Assembly: GCF_008274785.1 (NCBI RefSeq)
Contig: NZ_VTPU01000001.1
Location: 372,001 to 436,000 of the forward strand
Source: Halomonas eurihalina
Lineage (GTDB): Bacteria; Pseudomonadota; Gammaproteobacteria; Pseudomonadales; Halomonadaceae
Direction of reading: 5' to 3'
Length of the DNA: 64,000 bases
Part shown: piece after piece, positions 7,428-16,582 of the stretch
Layout of the letters: every line of letters begins with the position of its first letter
Numbering within the stretch: position 1 is the first letter of the stretch
Program-made: the position numbers and the translations under genes
The notes under the pieces: model-generated
Seen by the model: only the letters and a program-made list of their open reading frames with translations
Databases searched by the model: none
Told to the model about the DNA's origin: nothing

Positions 7428-9539
7428 ATGACCGCCACGACGCCCTCCCGGCACAGTTCGTTGTCCGCCTCGGCCATACGCCTGGCCCTGCTGCTGTGCA
7501 CGGGGTTGCCCTCGGCTTCCCTGCTGGCCCAGAGCGACCCGGCGCCGGTCTATGGCGTCAGCTTCAAGGAGGTCAGCGTCGCCGAGTTCGCGGCCGGCGT
7601 CAGCGACATTACGGGCACCGATTTCGTCATCGATCCCCGGGTGCGCGGCACCCTTTCGGTGGAAAGTCCCAAGCCGGTCACCGCCGATGAACTCTACGGG
7701 CTCTTCCAGAACACCCTGCAGAACCACGGCTACGCCACCGTGCGGCTGCCCGACAATCGCGTGCGCATCGTGCCGGAGCAGGTGGCACGCACCCAGCCCT
7801 TGCCGGTCGGCCTGGATGACGCCCAGGGCAACGAGATCGCCACCGAAGTCCTGCACACCGAAAACCTCGCTGCGGCGGAGCTCGCCGGCATCCTCGAGCC
7901 GCTCATCGATGCCAATGTCGGCACCCTGACGCCCAACCCCGGCAGCAACTCCGTGGTCGTGACCGATTGGAAGGCCAATCTCGGGCGCCTAAAGCGGCTC
8001 ACCGAGCGCCTCGACGGCTACCGCCAGGCCGACACCGAGGTCTTTTCGGTTACCCATGCCAATGCCAAGCGCCTGGTCCAGACACTCAAGGACGTGCTGA
8101 GCGACGACGGCAGCACGGCCACCGTGGTCGCCGATGCCCGCGCCAATGCGGTGGTGGCTTTCGGCACCTCGAGCCAGCGGCGCCAGGTAGCGACCCTGAT
8201 CGCGCGCCTGGATGCTCCCCAGGACCACGACACCACCACGGCGGTCATTCCCCTCAACCATGCCGATGCCGCCGATGTCGCCCAGGTCCTGGGCGATCTG
8301 GCCAACAGCGCCAGCGGCTCGCGGGCGATACCGCCCCGGAATGGGAGCACAGGGAGCGACGGCGCCGACGCAACCGAAAGCCAGGCCGGGAGCCAGTCAC
8401 TGGCGGCGGCGTCATCGGGCAGCGGGCTCGATGGCGTCGCCTTCGCCGTTCATCCCTCGACCAACGCCCTGGTCCTGAGCGGCCCGCCCAGCGCCCTGGA
8501 AGGCTATCGCGAACTCGTTTCCCGCCTCGACATGCGCCGCGCCCAGGTGGCGGTCGAAGCGATCATCGCCGAAATCACCGAAAGCCGCGCCAAGGAACTC
8601 GGCGTGCAGTGGCTGTTCGGCGACATCAGCGGCGAGGGCACGGTCCCGGCGGGCGGCGTCAACTTCCCGTCCGCCTCGTCGCCGGGCATCAACCAGATCG
8701 CCGCCGCCGCGGCCAGTCAGGACGCTTCCACCCTGGGCTCCCTGCTCGGCAACCTCAACGGCGTCACCGCCGGCGTGGGCCGGCTTTCCTCGGGGGGCGT
8801 GAGCTTCGCCATGCTGCTCAATGCCCTGCGCAGCGATACCCAGACCAATCTGCTGTCGACGCCCTCGCTGACGACCCTGGACAACGCAGAGGCCTCGATC
8901 CTGGTCGGCCAGGAAGTGCCCTTCGTCACCGGCTCCACCACCGTCGACAACACCAACCCCTTCCAGACCATTCAGCGCGAGGATGTCGGCGTCAAGCTGA
9001 ACATCCGCCCCACCATCGGCGCCGACAACAGCATCCGTCTGGAAATCATCCAGGAAGTCTCCTCCATCGATGAAGGCGTCCAGGCCAGCGATGTGGTCAC
9101 CAACAAGCGCGAGATCGAAACCACGGTCCTGACCCAGAATGGCGGCATCATCGTACTGGGTGGCTTGATCAGCGACGAGAATGCCAATGCCGAACAGAAG
9201 GTGCCGTTGCTGGGCGACATTCCCGGCGTCGGTCGCCTCTTCCGTTACGACCGCGATACCCAGGACAAGCGCAACCTGATGGTCTTCATCCGCGCCCGGG
9301 TACTGCGCGATGCGCCGCAGACCCAGCAGATGGCCCGCCAGCAATACACCCGCATGCGCCAGCACATGCTCCAGGCCGAGCTGCCGGGCGATCAGGCCCT
9401 GCCGGAACTGCCTTCGGCATCCGCCACCTCGGCGAGTGGCATGTCGGGTACGTCGGTATCGGGTGCCGCGGCGTCCGGCAACAGCCTGCAGGCGCTTTAT
9501 CCGTCGGCGCGCAGTCGCCTGGGGAGCCTGGCGCAATGA
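7428..9539 (+). CDS. gspD: GspD, type II secretion outer-membrane secretin
   Basis: This 703-residue protein forms the multimeric outer-membrane channel through which folded exoproteins leave. It has an N-terminal signal peptide of about 35 residues ending near SLLAQS. The N0 domain follows (VSFKEVSVAEFAAGVSDITG), then N1-N3 repeats with a Ser/Gly/Asp-rich insert near residues 305-335. The C-terminal secretin domain includes VPFVTGS, REDVGVKLNIRPTI and VPLLGDIPGVGRLFR. The C-terminal tail is Ser/Ala-rich. There is no adjacent pilotin gene. GGAG precedes the ATG, and the last codons overlap the gspE start. Confidence 0.96.
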   Translation: MTATTPSRHSSLSASAIRLALLLCTGLPSASLLAQSDPAPVYGVSFKEVSVAEFAAGVSDITGTDFVIDPRVRGTLSVESPKPVTADELYGLFQNTLQNHGYATVRLPDNRVRIVPEQVARTQPLPVGLDDAQGNEIATEVLHTENLAAAELAGILEPLIDANVGTLTPNPGSNSVVVTDWKANLGRLKRLTERLDGYRQADTEVFSVTHANAKRLVQTLKDVLSDDGSTATVVADARANAVVAFGTSSQRRQVATLIARLDAPQDHDTTTAVIPLNHADAADVAQVLGDLANSASGSRAIPPRNGSTGSDGADATESQAGSQSLAAASSGSGLDGVAFAVHPSTNALVLSGPPSALEGYRELVSRLDMRRAQVAVEAIIAEITESRAKELGVQWLFGDISGEGTVPAGGVNFPSASSPGINQIAAAAASQDASTLGSLLGNLNGVTAGVGRLSSGGVSFAMLLNALRSDTQTNLLSTPSLTTLDNAEASILVGQEVPFVTGSTTVDNTNPFQTIQREDVGVKLNIRPTIGADNSIRLEIIQEVSSIDEGVQASDVVTNKREIETTVLTQNGGIIVLGGLISDENANAEQKVPLLGDIPGVGRLFRYDRDTQDKRNLMVFIRARVLRDAPQTQQMARQQYTRMRQHMLQAELPGDQALPELPSASATSASGMSGTSVSGAAASGNSLQALYPSARSRLGSLAQ

Positions 9540-11020
9540 ACGCCCCGCAGCCCGCGACCACCGCCAGTCTCATGCCGTACCGACTGGCCCAGCGCAGCGG
9601 CGTGGCCATCGACTGGCAGGCCGAGGGCTATCACCTGCTGGCCCGCCGCGATGCCGATCCCTTGATTCTCCAGGAACTGCGGCGCAGCCATGGCCCTCCG
9701 GCAGAGATCGAATGGCTCGACAGCGAGGCCTACACCAGCCGTCTGGGGCGTCTCTACGACGCCCAGCGCGAGACCAACAACCGCTTGATCGAGGGGCTCG
9801 CCGAACACGTCGACCTCGACGGCCTGATGCAGGAGCTGCCGCGCACCGAAGACCTGATGGACGCCGAGAACGAGGCGCCGGTGATCCGGCTGATCAATGG
9901 CATCTTTTCCGAGGCGCTGCGCCTGAGCGCCTCGGACATCCACATCGAACCCTTCGAACGCGAGCTGATCGTGCGCCTGAGGGTCGATGGCGCCATGCGC
10001 GAGATCCTCGACCCGCCACGCGTACTGGCGCCGATGCTGATCTCGCGCATCAAGGTCATGGCCGGGCTGGACATCGCCGAGAAACGCCAGCCCCAGGATG
10101 GACGCATCACCGTTCGCGCCGCCGGGCGCCCGGTGGACATTCGCGTCTCGACCCTGCCCGGCATCCACGGCGAGCGGGTCGTGATGCGCCTGCTCGACAA
10201 ACAGGCCGCGCAATTGACGCTCGACGCCATCGGCATGCCGCCCGACACCCTGGCGGCCTACCGGCGCGCCCTGGCTCGCCCCAACGGCATCCTGCTCAAT
10301 ACCGGCCCCACCGGCTCGGGCAAGACCACCACTCTCTACGCCAGCCTGACCGCGCTCAACGATCGCCGGCGCAACATCCTCACCGTCGAGGACCCGGTCG
10401 AATACGCGCTGCCCGGCATCGGGCAGACGCCGGTCAACCCGCATGCCGGCGTCACCTTCGCCCGCGGTCTGCGCGCCATTCTGCGCCAGGATCCCGACGT
10501 CATCATGATCGGCGAGATCCGCGATCTGGAAACCGCCGCGACCGCCGTGCAGTCGAGCCTGACAGGCCACCTCGTGCTCTCGACGCTGCACACCAACAGC
10601 GCCCTGGGCGCCATCGCCCGGCTGCGCGACATGGGCATCGAGCCCTTCCTGCTGGCCACCAGCCTCAAGGGAGTCATGGCCCAGCGCCTGGTGCGCCGCC
10701 TGTGTCCCGACTGCCACCGCTGGCGTGCCCCCAGCAACGCCGAGTGCCGACAGTTCCAGGGGCTCGAGTCCCTCTCGCGCATCGCCGAGCCGCTCGGCTG
10801 CGACGCCTGCGACCACACCGGCTACCGAGGGCGCCTGGGGCTCTACGAGTTCATCGCCATCGACGACACCCTGGCGGCCATGATCCACGACGGCGCCAGC
10901 GAAGCGGCACTCGCCGCCCATGCCTTCCAGCAGGCCGGCTCGCTAGCCGATGCGGCCCTGGAACGGCTCGCCGATGGCGACACCAGCCTCGAGGAGGTGC
11001 TGCGTGCCATTCACCAGTGA
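9536..11020 (+). CDS. gspE: GspE, type II secretion assembly ATPase
   Basis: This 494-residue cytoplasmic hexameric ATPase drives pseudopilus growth. Walker A is GPTGSGKTTTLYASL (about residues 257-271). The Asp box SASDIHIEPF, Walker B (DVIMIGEIRD) and His box (LTGHLVLSTLHTN) are all present. The zinc-binding module typical of GspE is intact, with CPDCHRW followed by CDACDHTGYRGR. The N-terminal domain that contacts GspL is present. It overlaps gspD by four bases and is separated by 33 bases from gspF. Confidence 0.97.
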   Translation: MNAPQPATTASLMPYRLAQRSGVAIDWQAEGYHLLARRDADPLILQELRRSHGPPAEIEWLDSEAYTSRLGRLYDAQRETNNRLIEGLAEHVDLDGLMQELPRTEDLMDAENEAPVIRLINGIFSEALRLSASDIHIEPFERELIVRLRVDGAMREILDPPRVLAPMLISRIKVMAGLDIAEKRQPQDGRITVRAAGRPVDIRVSTLPGIHGERVVMRLLDKQAAQLTLDAIGMPPDTLAAYRRALARPNGILLNTGPTGSGKTTTLYASLTALNDRRRNILTVEDPVEYALPGIGQTPVNPHAGVTFARGLRAILRQDPDVIMIGEIRDLETAATAVQSSLTGHLVLSTLHTNSALGAIARLRDMGIEPFLLATSLKGVMAQRLVRRLCPDCHRWRAPSNAECRQFQGLESLSRIAEPLGCDACDHTGYRGRLGLYEFIAIDDTLAAMIHDGASEAALAAHAFQQAGSLADAALERLADGDTSLEEVLRAIHQ

Positions 11021-11053
11021 GCCACTCGTCCGTGACCCGGGAGCCATCCGCTG

Positions 11054-12256
11054 ATGCCGACCTATCGCTATCTGGCGCTGGATCTCGAAGGCCGCCGCCG
11101 TCGCGACGTTATCCAGGCCGAGAACGAGCGCCATGCCCGAGAACTGCTCAGCGACCGGGGCCTGTTCGCGCGCCGCCTGGAGGAGATACGAGGCGCGCGG
11201 CAACGCCGCCGCGGCCAGCGTCTCGATGCCGAACGCCTGACGCTGCTGACCCGTCAACTGGCGACCCTGATCGATGCCGGCATCCCCATCGGCCAGGCCC
11301 TGGAGGCGCTGGCCAGCCAGGCCGACCGGGAAGCCGCCCGCGCCCTGCTGCTGTCGCTGGTCAATCGGGTCCGCGAAGGTTACAGCCTGGCCGATAGCCT
11401 CAAGGCCCACCCCGCCAGCTTCGATCATCTCTACGTGGCCCTGGTCGCCGCCGGCGAGCGTGCCGGTCAACTGCCCCAGGTGCTCGAACGCCTGGCTGAC
11501 CATCTCGAACGCAGCCAGCGGCAGCGCCAGAAGGCCAAGGGCGCGCTGGTCTACCCGCTGGTGCTGGTGCTGGTCTCGGTCGGCGTGGTCAGCGGCCTGA
11601 TGACCTATGTCGTACCGCGCCTCGCCGCCCAGTTCGAGCGTTCCGACATGACCCTGCCCTGGCTGACGCGCGGCCTGATCGCCCTGGCCGATGCCATGCA
11701 GAGCCTGGGGCCCTGGCTGCTCGCCACGTTTCTGCTGCTGGGGCTGGCCGCCGCCCGCTTACTGCGTCGGCCCGCCATCCGGCTGAAGGTCGACCGCCGC
11801 CTGCTAACGCTGCCGCGCCTGGGCGAGCTCCTGCTACTGCTCGACAGCGCCCGCCTGACGCGCACCCTGGCGATTCTCACCCTGAGCGGCATTCCGCTGG
11901 TCGATGCCCTGCGAGTCAGCCGCGACACCCTGGCCAATGCCTGCTTGCGCCAGCATCTCGGCGAGGTCGAAGAAGCCGTCACCAGCGGCGTCAGCCTGCA
12001 CCGCGCCCTGGCCGATACCGGGTGTTTTTCTCCGACCCTGCTGCACATGGTGGCCAGCGGCGAATCCAGCGGCCGCCTCGGCGAAATGCTCGAACGCGTC
12101 GCCGCCACCCAGGAAAGCGCCTTCTCGCGACGCGTCGACATGGCGCTGGCGCTCTTCGAACCGCTGATCATCCTGGCCATGGGCGGCGTGGTACTGACCA
12201 TCGTCCTGGCCATCCTGCTGCCGATCATGAGCCTCAACAGCGCCATGGCGCTCTAG
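11054..12256 (+). CDS. gspF: GspF, type II secretion inner-membrane platform protein
   Basis: A 400-residue polytopic protein of the inner-membrane platform. Two homologous cytoplasmic helical domains each carry the GspF signature (LTLLTRQLATLIDAGIPIGQ and LARTLAILTLSGIPLVDALR-like segments). They are separated by a membrane pair, and a final membrane segment ends the protein (EPLIILAMGGVVLTIVLAIL). Length is normal for the family. It sits between gspE and the major pseudopilin gene as in standard T2SS operons. Confidence 0.96.
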   Translation: MPTYRYLALDLEGRRRRDVIQAENERHARELLSDRGLFARRLEEIRGARQRRRGQRLDAERLTLLTRQLATLIDAGIPIGQALEALASQADREAARALLLSLVNRVREGYSLADSLKAHPASFDHLYVALVAAGERAGQLPQVLERLADHLERSQRQRQKAKGALVYPLVLVLVSVGVVSGLMTYVVPRLAAQFERSDMTLPWLTRGLIALADAMQSLGPWLLATFLLLGLAAARLLRRPAIRLKVDRRLLTLPRLGELLLLLDSARLTRTLAILTLSGIPLVDALRVSRDTLANACLRQHLGEVEEAVTSGVSLHRALADTGCFSPTLLHMVASGESSGRLGEMLERVAATQESAFSRRVDMALALFEPLIILAMGGVVLTIVLAILLPIMSLNSAMAL

Positions 12257-12288
12257 CCACCGTTTCATCATCCACCAGGAGGAATTCC

Positions 12289-12732
12289 ATGACAGCTCCA
12301 TACCGCTCTCCCAAGGCCCAGGCCGGCTTCACCCTGCTCGAGGTCATGGTCGTGATCTTCATCCTCGGGCTGCTGGTCGCCATCGTCGCGCCCAACGTGC
12401 TCAGCAACCAGGACAAGGCCATGCAACAGAAGGCCAGGGCCGACATCGCCACCCTCGAGCAGGCCCTCGACATGTATCGGCTCGACAACCATCGCTATCC
12501 CACCACCGAGCAAGGGCTCCAGGCGCTGGTCGAGGCGCCGCGCCAGGAACCGCTGGCCACCAATTACCGCCAGGAAGGCTATGTGCGTCGACTGCCGGAT
12601 GATCCCTGGGGCAACCCCTACGACTATCGCAATCCCGGCGAGCATGGCCGCTTCGATGTCTTCAGCCTGGGTGCCGACCGGAAGCCCGGCGGCGAAGGCA
12701 ACGATGCCGACATCGGCAACTGGATGCTGTAA
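12289..12732 (+). CDS. gspG: GspG, major pseudopilin
   Basis: This 147-residue protein is the main subunit of the periplasmic pseudopilus piston. The short leader ends at a prepilin-peptidase site, AQAG followed by FTLLEVMVVIFILGLLVAIV, with the conserved Glu at +5. The C-terminal globular part has the GspG hallmark YRLDNHRYPTTEQGLQALV and the calcium-binding loop region WGNPYDYRNPGEHGRFDV. AGGAGG lies six bases before the ATG, the strongest ribosome site in the operon. This suits the subunit needed in greatest amount. Confidence 0.97.
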   Translation: MTAPYRSPKAQAGFTLLEVMVVIFILGLLVAIVAPNVLSNQDKAMQQKARADIATLEQALDMYRLDNHRYPTTEQGLQALVEAPRQEPLATNYRQEGYVRRLPDDPWGNPYDYRNPGEHGRFDVFSLGADRKPGGEGNDADIGNWML

Positions 12733-12741
12733 GCCCCACAG

Positions 12742-13275
12742 ATGGCGTCATTCTTGCATTCGCTCGCCATCCGCGAGAGCCCCGAGCAGCACAGCCGAGC
12801 CGAAGCCCAGTCGGGCTTCAGCCTGCTGGAGCTGTTGATCGTGCTGACGATCGTCGCCGCGCTGACCGGACTCAGCGTGGCCTGGCTGGAAGGCGGCAGC
12901 GCACCGAGCCTAGACAGCGCCCGGGAGCAGCTGCGCACCGACCTCGAACGGGCCGCCATCCAGGCCATGGAACAGCAACGGGTCATCGGGATGCGACCCA
13001 ACGAGACGGGATACGCGTTCGTGACGCGAGACACCGGCAGCGCCGAATGGCGGAGGCTCGAAACGAGCGACCTGCCCGCCCGCCGCTGGCCACTCGATCT
13101 CCACCTGCAACGCGACCCGGCCGCCCCCGAGGACCAGGCGACGCCCTGGCTGGTCTGGTGGCCCGATGGCGAGGTGCTGGGCGGGCGCCTGAGCCTGACG
13201 ATCGGCGACCGCCAACGCCGCCTGCTCATCGACGCCCTGGGGGTACGGGCAGCAAAGGAGCGAGACGATGCCTGA
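12742..13275 (+). CDS. gspH: GspH, minor pseudopilin
   Basis: A 177-residue minor pseudopilin. Its long hydrophilic leader of about 25 residues ends at a prepilin-peptidase site, QSG followed by FSLLELLIVLTIVAAL, with Glu at +5. The C-terminal part is a beta-rich globular domain of the GspH type. It is thought to sit near the tip of the pseudopilus. It overlaps gspI by eight bases, indicating translational coupling. Confidence 0.9.
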   Translation: MASFLHSLAIRESPEQHSRAEAQSGFSLLELLIVLTIVAALTGLSVAWLEGGSAPSLDSAREQLRTDLERAAIQAMEQQRVIGMRPNETGYAFVTRDTGSAEWRRLETSDLPARRWPLDLHLQRDPAAPEDQATPWLVWWPDGEVLGGRLSLTIGDRQRRLLIDALGVRAAKERDDA

Positions 13276-13639
13276 GCCCCGCAAGGCCGACGGATTCACG
13301 CTGCTCGAGGTCATGGTGGCGTTGTTCATCCTGGCGGTGATCGCCGCCATGGTCAGCCAGACCGTGCATCAGCGGACCCGCACGGCCCAATTGGAACGCG
13401 AGCGGTTACCGCTGGTGATGTGCGCCCGCGCCCTGAACAACAAGTTCAGTCTCGCCGGCTACTGGCCGAGCGTTGGTCGCCACGAGGGGCAACGCCAGTC
13501 GAACGGGCACGACTGCCATTGGCGCCTGGAGGTCGCGAGCACGCCGGTCAAGCAGTTGCGTCGCGGCACCCTGAGCGTGGCCAGCCAACCCTTGCCGGCG
13601 CCAAACAGGCTCGACTTCACGGTGTTCCTGGCGCCATGA
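13268..13639 (+). CDS. gspI: GspI, minor pseudopilin
   Basis: A 123-residue minor pseudopilin of the tip complex (GspI-J-K). The short leader ends KADG followed by FTLLEVMVALFILAVIAA, with Glu at +5. The globular part contains a Cys pair region (MCARALNN, later GHDCHWRLEV) seen in many GspI proteins. AAAGGAG lies just before the ATG inside gspH. The stop overlaps the gspJ start. Confidence 0.92.
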   Translation: MPEPRKADGFTLLEVMVALFILAVIAAMVSQTVHQRTRTAQLERERLPLVMCARALNNKFSLAGYWPSVGRHEGQRQSNGHDCHWRLEVASTPVKQLRRGTLSVASQPLPAPNRLDFTVFLAP

Positions 13640-14307
13640 GCTTGAGACCGACCTTGAGACCGACCTTGAGACCGACATTGAGACCGACCTTGAGAAAGCC
13701 CATGAACGAGCATCGTCAGGCCGAGGCCGGCTTCACCCTGCTCGAGGTGGTCATCGCCATCGCCCTGACGGCCCTGATCGGCGTCGCCGTGGCGGGGCTG
13801 GTCAATGGCCTGGTCAGTGCCGAGGAACGCTTCGCCACACCGCCCGACGAGCGCCAGGACATGCGCTTTGCCCGCCGCCTGGAAGACCGCCTCCAGGCCC
13901 TGGTCGAGCGCTCCCTGCATGAAGGCGGGCAACCACTGCTCAACCATCGCCTCGACTACCGCCCCGAGCCGGGCCTGCTGGAATGGGTCGCGCTGGTCGG
14001 CGAGCCCGTCGCGCTGGGCGACCGCGTCAGTCGCTTGCGTCGCCAGCGCCTGAGCTGGAATCTCGAGCGCGGCGAACTGCAATTGGCCTCCACCGGCCTG
14101 CTCGATGCCGTGGACACGCCTGAATGGCAGCAGGATGCCCGGCTGAACGGCATCGAGAGCGTCGAGATCGCCTTCCATGAACACGGTCAATGGCGCCAGA
14201 CGCCGGCCACCGCCAACGCTCAGACAGTGCGTGGACTGCGCCTGCGCTGGCAGCGTCATGGTCAGGTACACGCCATCGTCGTGCGACTGCCGGAGGTTCA
14301 ACCATGA
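13636..14307 (+). CDS. gspJ: GspJ, minor pseudopilin with a repeat-extended leader
   Basis: This 223-residue pseudopilin of the tip complex has the prepilin site AEAG followed by FTLLEVVIAIALTALIG, with Glu at +5. The globular domain (WQQDARLNGIESVEIAFHEHGQWRQ, RGLRLRW) fits GspJ. From the ATG at 13636, which overlaps the gspI stop, the leader is unusually long and contains the tetrapeptide LRPT four times, encoded by a 12-base tandem repeat. An alternative ATG at 13702 would bypass the repeat and give a normal 11-residue leader. The upstream start fits the operon's overlap pattern; neither choice has a strong ribosome site. Confidence 0.88.
   Translation: MSLRPTLRPTLRPTLRPTLRKPMNEHRQAEAGFTLLEVVIAIALTALIGVAVAGLVNGLVSAEERFATPPDERQDMRFARRLEDRLQALVERSLHEGGQPLLNHRLDYRPEPGLLEWVALVGEPVALGDRVSRLRRQRLSWNLERGELQLASTGLLDAVDTPEWQQDARLNGIESVEIAFHEHGQWRQTPATANAQTVRGLRLRWQRHGQVHAIVVRLPEVQP
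13642..13695 (+). repeat. 12-bp tandem repeat (4.5 copies) in the gspJ leader
   Basis: The unit TTGAGACCGACC is repeated four times (the third copy ends ACA) and followed by a half copy TTGAGA. It encodes Leu-Arg-Pro-Thr repeats in frame. Copy-number change would alter leader length by four residues without a frameshift. Confidence 0.9.
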
Positions 14308-15359
14308 ACCGCCCGTTGCCCTCCAGTACACGCCAGGACGGCGCCGCCCTGCTGATGGTGCTGCTGTGCCTGGCACTGGTCAGCCTGACCCTGACGAGCC
14401 TGAGCGAACAGGGCCACCGGGACCTGGCCCGCCTGAGCGAGCTCCAGGCGCAGACCCAGGCCGACTTCTATGCGCAAGGCGCCGAGGTGATCGCCCGTCG
14501 CGCCCTGACCGACGCCGCCGTACGCCAGGCAGGCCTGTGGTGGCAGAGCCTGCGCGGGCGCTCGCTGTCCTACCCCACCGACCATGGCCGGATTCACCTC
14601 AATGTCGAGGATCTGCGAGGCTGCCTCAACCTCAATGCCCTGGCGGGCACGGGCGCCGACCTGGCCCGGCGCCAGTTGACCCACTACATCGATCACCATC
14701 TCCAGGGACGCCCCGTGGCGGGCCTCTCGACCGACGCCTTTCTTGCGCGGCTGATGGACTGGATGGATTCCGACGGCGTGGCCCGCTCCGGCAGCCTCGA
14801 CGGCCCGGACTATGCCAACGATGTCCGCGCCGGCCTCGGGCCACGCACCACCGCCAATACCCCCCTCGCCGACATCAGCGAGATCAACTGGCTGGCTCCG
14901 CTGGACAGCCGACGCTCCCGTCGCTTGCCCGAAGGGCTGTGCGTCTATCCCGACAGCGGGCCACTGACGCTCAACCTCAACAGCCTGCCCGTCGAACGGG
15001 TCGCGCTGCTCGATTCCCTGCTCGAGGGCCGGGTGCCGCGTGGCGGGCTCGAACGCCTGCTGAGATCGCGTTCCGCCGCCGGTTACCAGAGCGTCGACGC
15101 CGTGCGCAGCGCCCTGGGCGATCCCGATGACTTCAACGAGCTCGCCCGCCGCCTGACCCTGACCCCGGACCTGCTGCGCCTGCATATTCGGATCGAGATC
15201 GGCGACCGCCAATACCACTATGTGCGCCTGCTTCAAGCCGAGGGGGTGAGCCCCTGGCAACCCCGAGCGCCCGCCGCCCGGGTGCGAATTCTCCAACGCT
15301 ATCGCGGTGAAGCGCCCCATTCGCCCTTCCCGACATCTTTCCCCGAGGAGGCTTCATGA
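14304..15359 (+). CDS. gspK: GspK, large minor pseudopilin
   Basis: This 351-residue tip protein is the largest pseudopilin. Its leader ends RQDG followed by AALLMVLLCLALVSLTLTSL; as in other GspK proteins the Glu at +5 is absent. The globular part has the GspK features LNVEDLRGCLNLNAL and LMDWMDSDGVARSGSLDGPDY, the latter likely a calcium-binding region. The start overlaps the gspJ stop and the stop overlaps the gspL start. Confidence 0.93.
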   Translation: MNRPLPSSTRQDGAALLMVLLCLALVSLTLTSLSEQGHRDLARLSELQAQTQADFYAQGAEVIARRALTDAAVRQAGLWWQSLRGRSLSYPTDHGRIHLNVEDLRGCLNLNALAGTGADLARRQLTHYIDHHLQGRPVAGLSTDAFLARLMDWMDSDGVARSGSLDGPDYANDVRAGLGPRTTANTPLADISEINWLAPLDSRRSRRLPEGLCVYPDSGPLTLNLNSLPVERVALLDSLLEGRVPRGGLERLLRSRSAAGYQSVDAVRSALGDPDDFNELARRLTLTPDLLRLHIRIEIGDRQYHYVRLLQAEGVSPWQPRAPAARVRILQRYRGEAPHSPFPTSFPEEAS

Positions 15360-16582
15360 CATCGCTGCCGATTCGACTGCCTCGACGTCAAGGCGGCCGC
15401 AGGATGCCTCGGCCCCGGCTACTGCTGATGCCACCGGCCACGCCCCACGATCATGCGACCCCCTGGAACTGGACGCTGCTCGATGCGACGACGACACCGC
15501 CGGGCGGCACCTGGACACCCGGCGATCCCTTGCCCGAGGCCCTCCAGTCGGCCGGCCACGAAACGATCCTCGTGTTGCCGCCAGCCTCGGCGACCCGTTT
15601 TGAGCTCACCGCCCCCAAGGGACTCAAGCGAGACGAGTGGCCACTGCTCGTCGATCGGTACCGCTGCGACGAGGGCAACGGCGAGCCGCTGACACTGGCC
15701 CGGCTCGACCATGTCCAGGGCCGCCTTGTGCTGGTCGGCGTGGCGCGTTCGCGACTGCAGGACTGGCAGGCCACGCTGGCCCGGGCCGGGCTCTCCCCAG
15801 CGGCCTGGGCTCCGGCCTTCATGGGCCAGCCGGATCCCCCCGAGCGTGCCCTCTGCGCCCTGCCCGCCGGCGACGACTGGATGCTGCGCTGGCATGACGT
15901 CGAGGAGAATCAGGCGCCAGGTCGTTGCCACTGGCTGAGCTGGCCACGCAACACCGCCCTGCCTCCCGCCCTGGCCGAGCGCGAGTGGTATCAGCCGCTC
16001 GCCGACGAAGACACACTGGCCTGGCTGGCATTCCTCGGTCGTCATCTGCCCCATCGCTTGCCACGCCTCGCACCGCAGCCGGGCCGGGGCAGATCCAGCC
16101 GTCGTCTGCCGATCTCGCTCGCAGGCGCGAGGGCCTGGCTGCCGCTGCGCCGCTGTGGACTGATCGTGGCACTGCTCCTGCTGCATGGCGGGCTCGTCGC
16201 CTGGCAAGGCCATCAATCCACCCGTGAAGCGGCCGAGCGGCAATTGGCTGCCCGCTTCATGTCAACGCCCGCCAGCGCGGACGACGCCAGCCGGCGCCTG
16301 GCGGAACGGGCTTCGGCCCTGGCCGATCTGGCCCAGCGCCGAGCGCGCATCGAGGAACATCTGGCCGCCCTGAGTGACCTGCCCGACCCAGCCAGGCTGC
16401 AACAGCTTGAAGTCTCGGGTCAGCGAATGCGCCTGGGCTGGGCCCCGGAGGCGCTGAGCGCCGCCGAGCTGGAGGCCCTGCGCTCCCGGCTCGCCGGCCT
16501 GGGTCAACTCACCGATACGCCGACGCAACTGACCCTGGAACTCGACCTGTCCGCTACCGAACAAGGGGGGCAAACACCATGA
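15356..16582 (+). CDS. gspL: GspL, inner-membrane platform protein
   Basis: A 408-residue bitopic protein with a large actin-like cytoplasmic domain (about residues 20-240) that binds GspE. One membrane segment (GLIVALLLLHGGLVAW, about residues 265-280) is followed by a periplasmic ferredoxin-like domain with a preceding helix. Sequence conservation is low, as usual for GspL, so the assignment relies on topology, length and position between gspK and gspM. Both ends overlap neighbours by four bases. Confidence 0.88.
   Translation: MTSLPIRLPRRQGGRRMPRPRLLLMPPATPHDHATPWNWTLLDATTTPPGGTWTPGDPLPEALQSAGHETILVLPPASATRFELTAPKGLKRDEWPLLVDRYRCDEGNGEPLTLARLDHVQGRLVLVGVARSRLQDWQATLARAGLSPAAWAPAFMGQPDPPERALCALPAGDDWMLRWHDVEENQAPGRCHWLSWPRNTALPPALAEREWYQPLADEDTLAWLAFLGRHLPHRLPRLAPQPGRGRSSRRLPISLAGARAWLPLRRCGLIVALLLLHGGLVAWQGHQSTREAAERQLAARFMSTPASADDASRRLAERASALADLAQRRARIEEHLAALSDLPDPARLQQLEVSGQRMRLGWAPEALSAAELEALRSRLAGLGQLTDTPTQLTLELDLSATEQGGQTP

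Noticed and set aside
13642..13695. Short tandem repeat considered as a CRISPR-like array
   Set aside because: Units are directly adjacent with no spacers, only 12 bases long, and in frame within gspJ.
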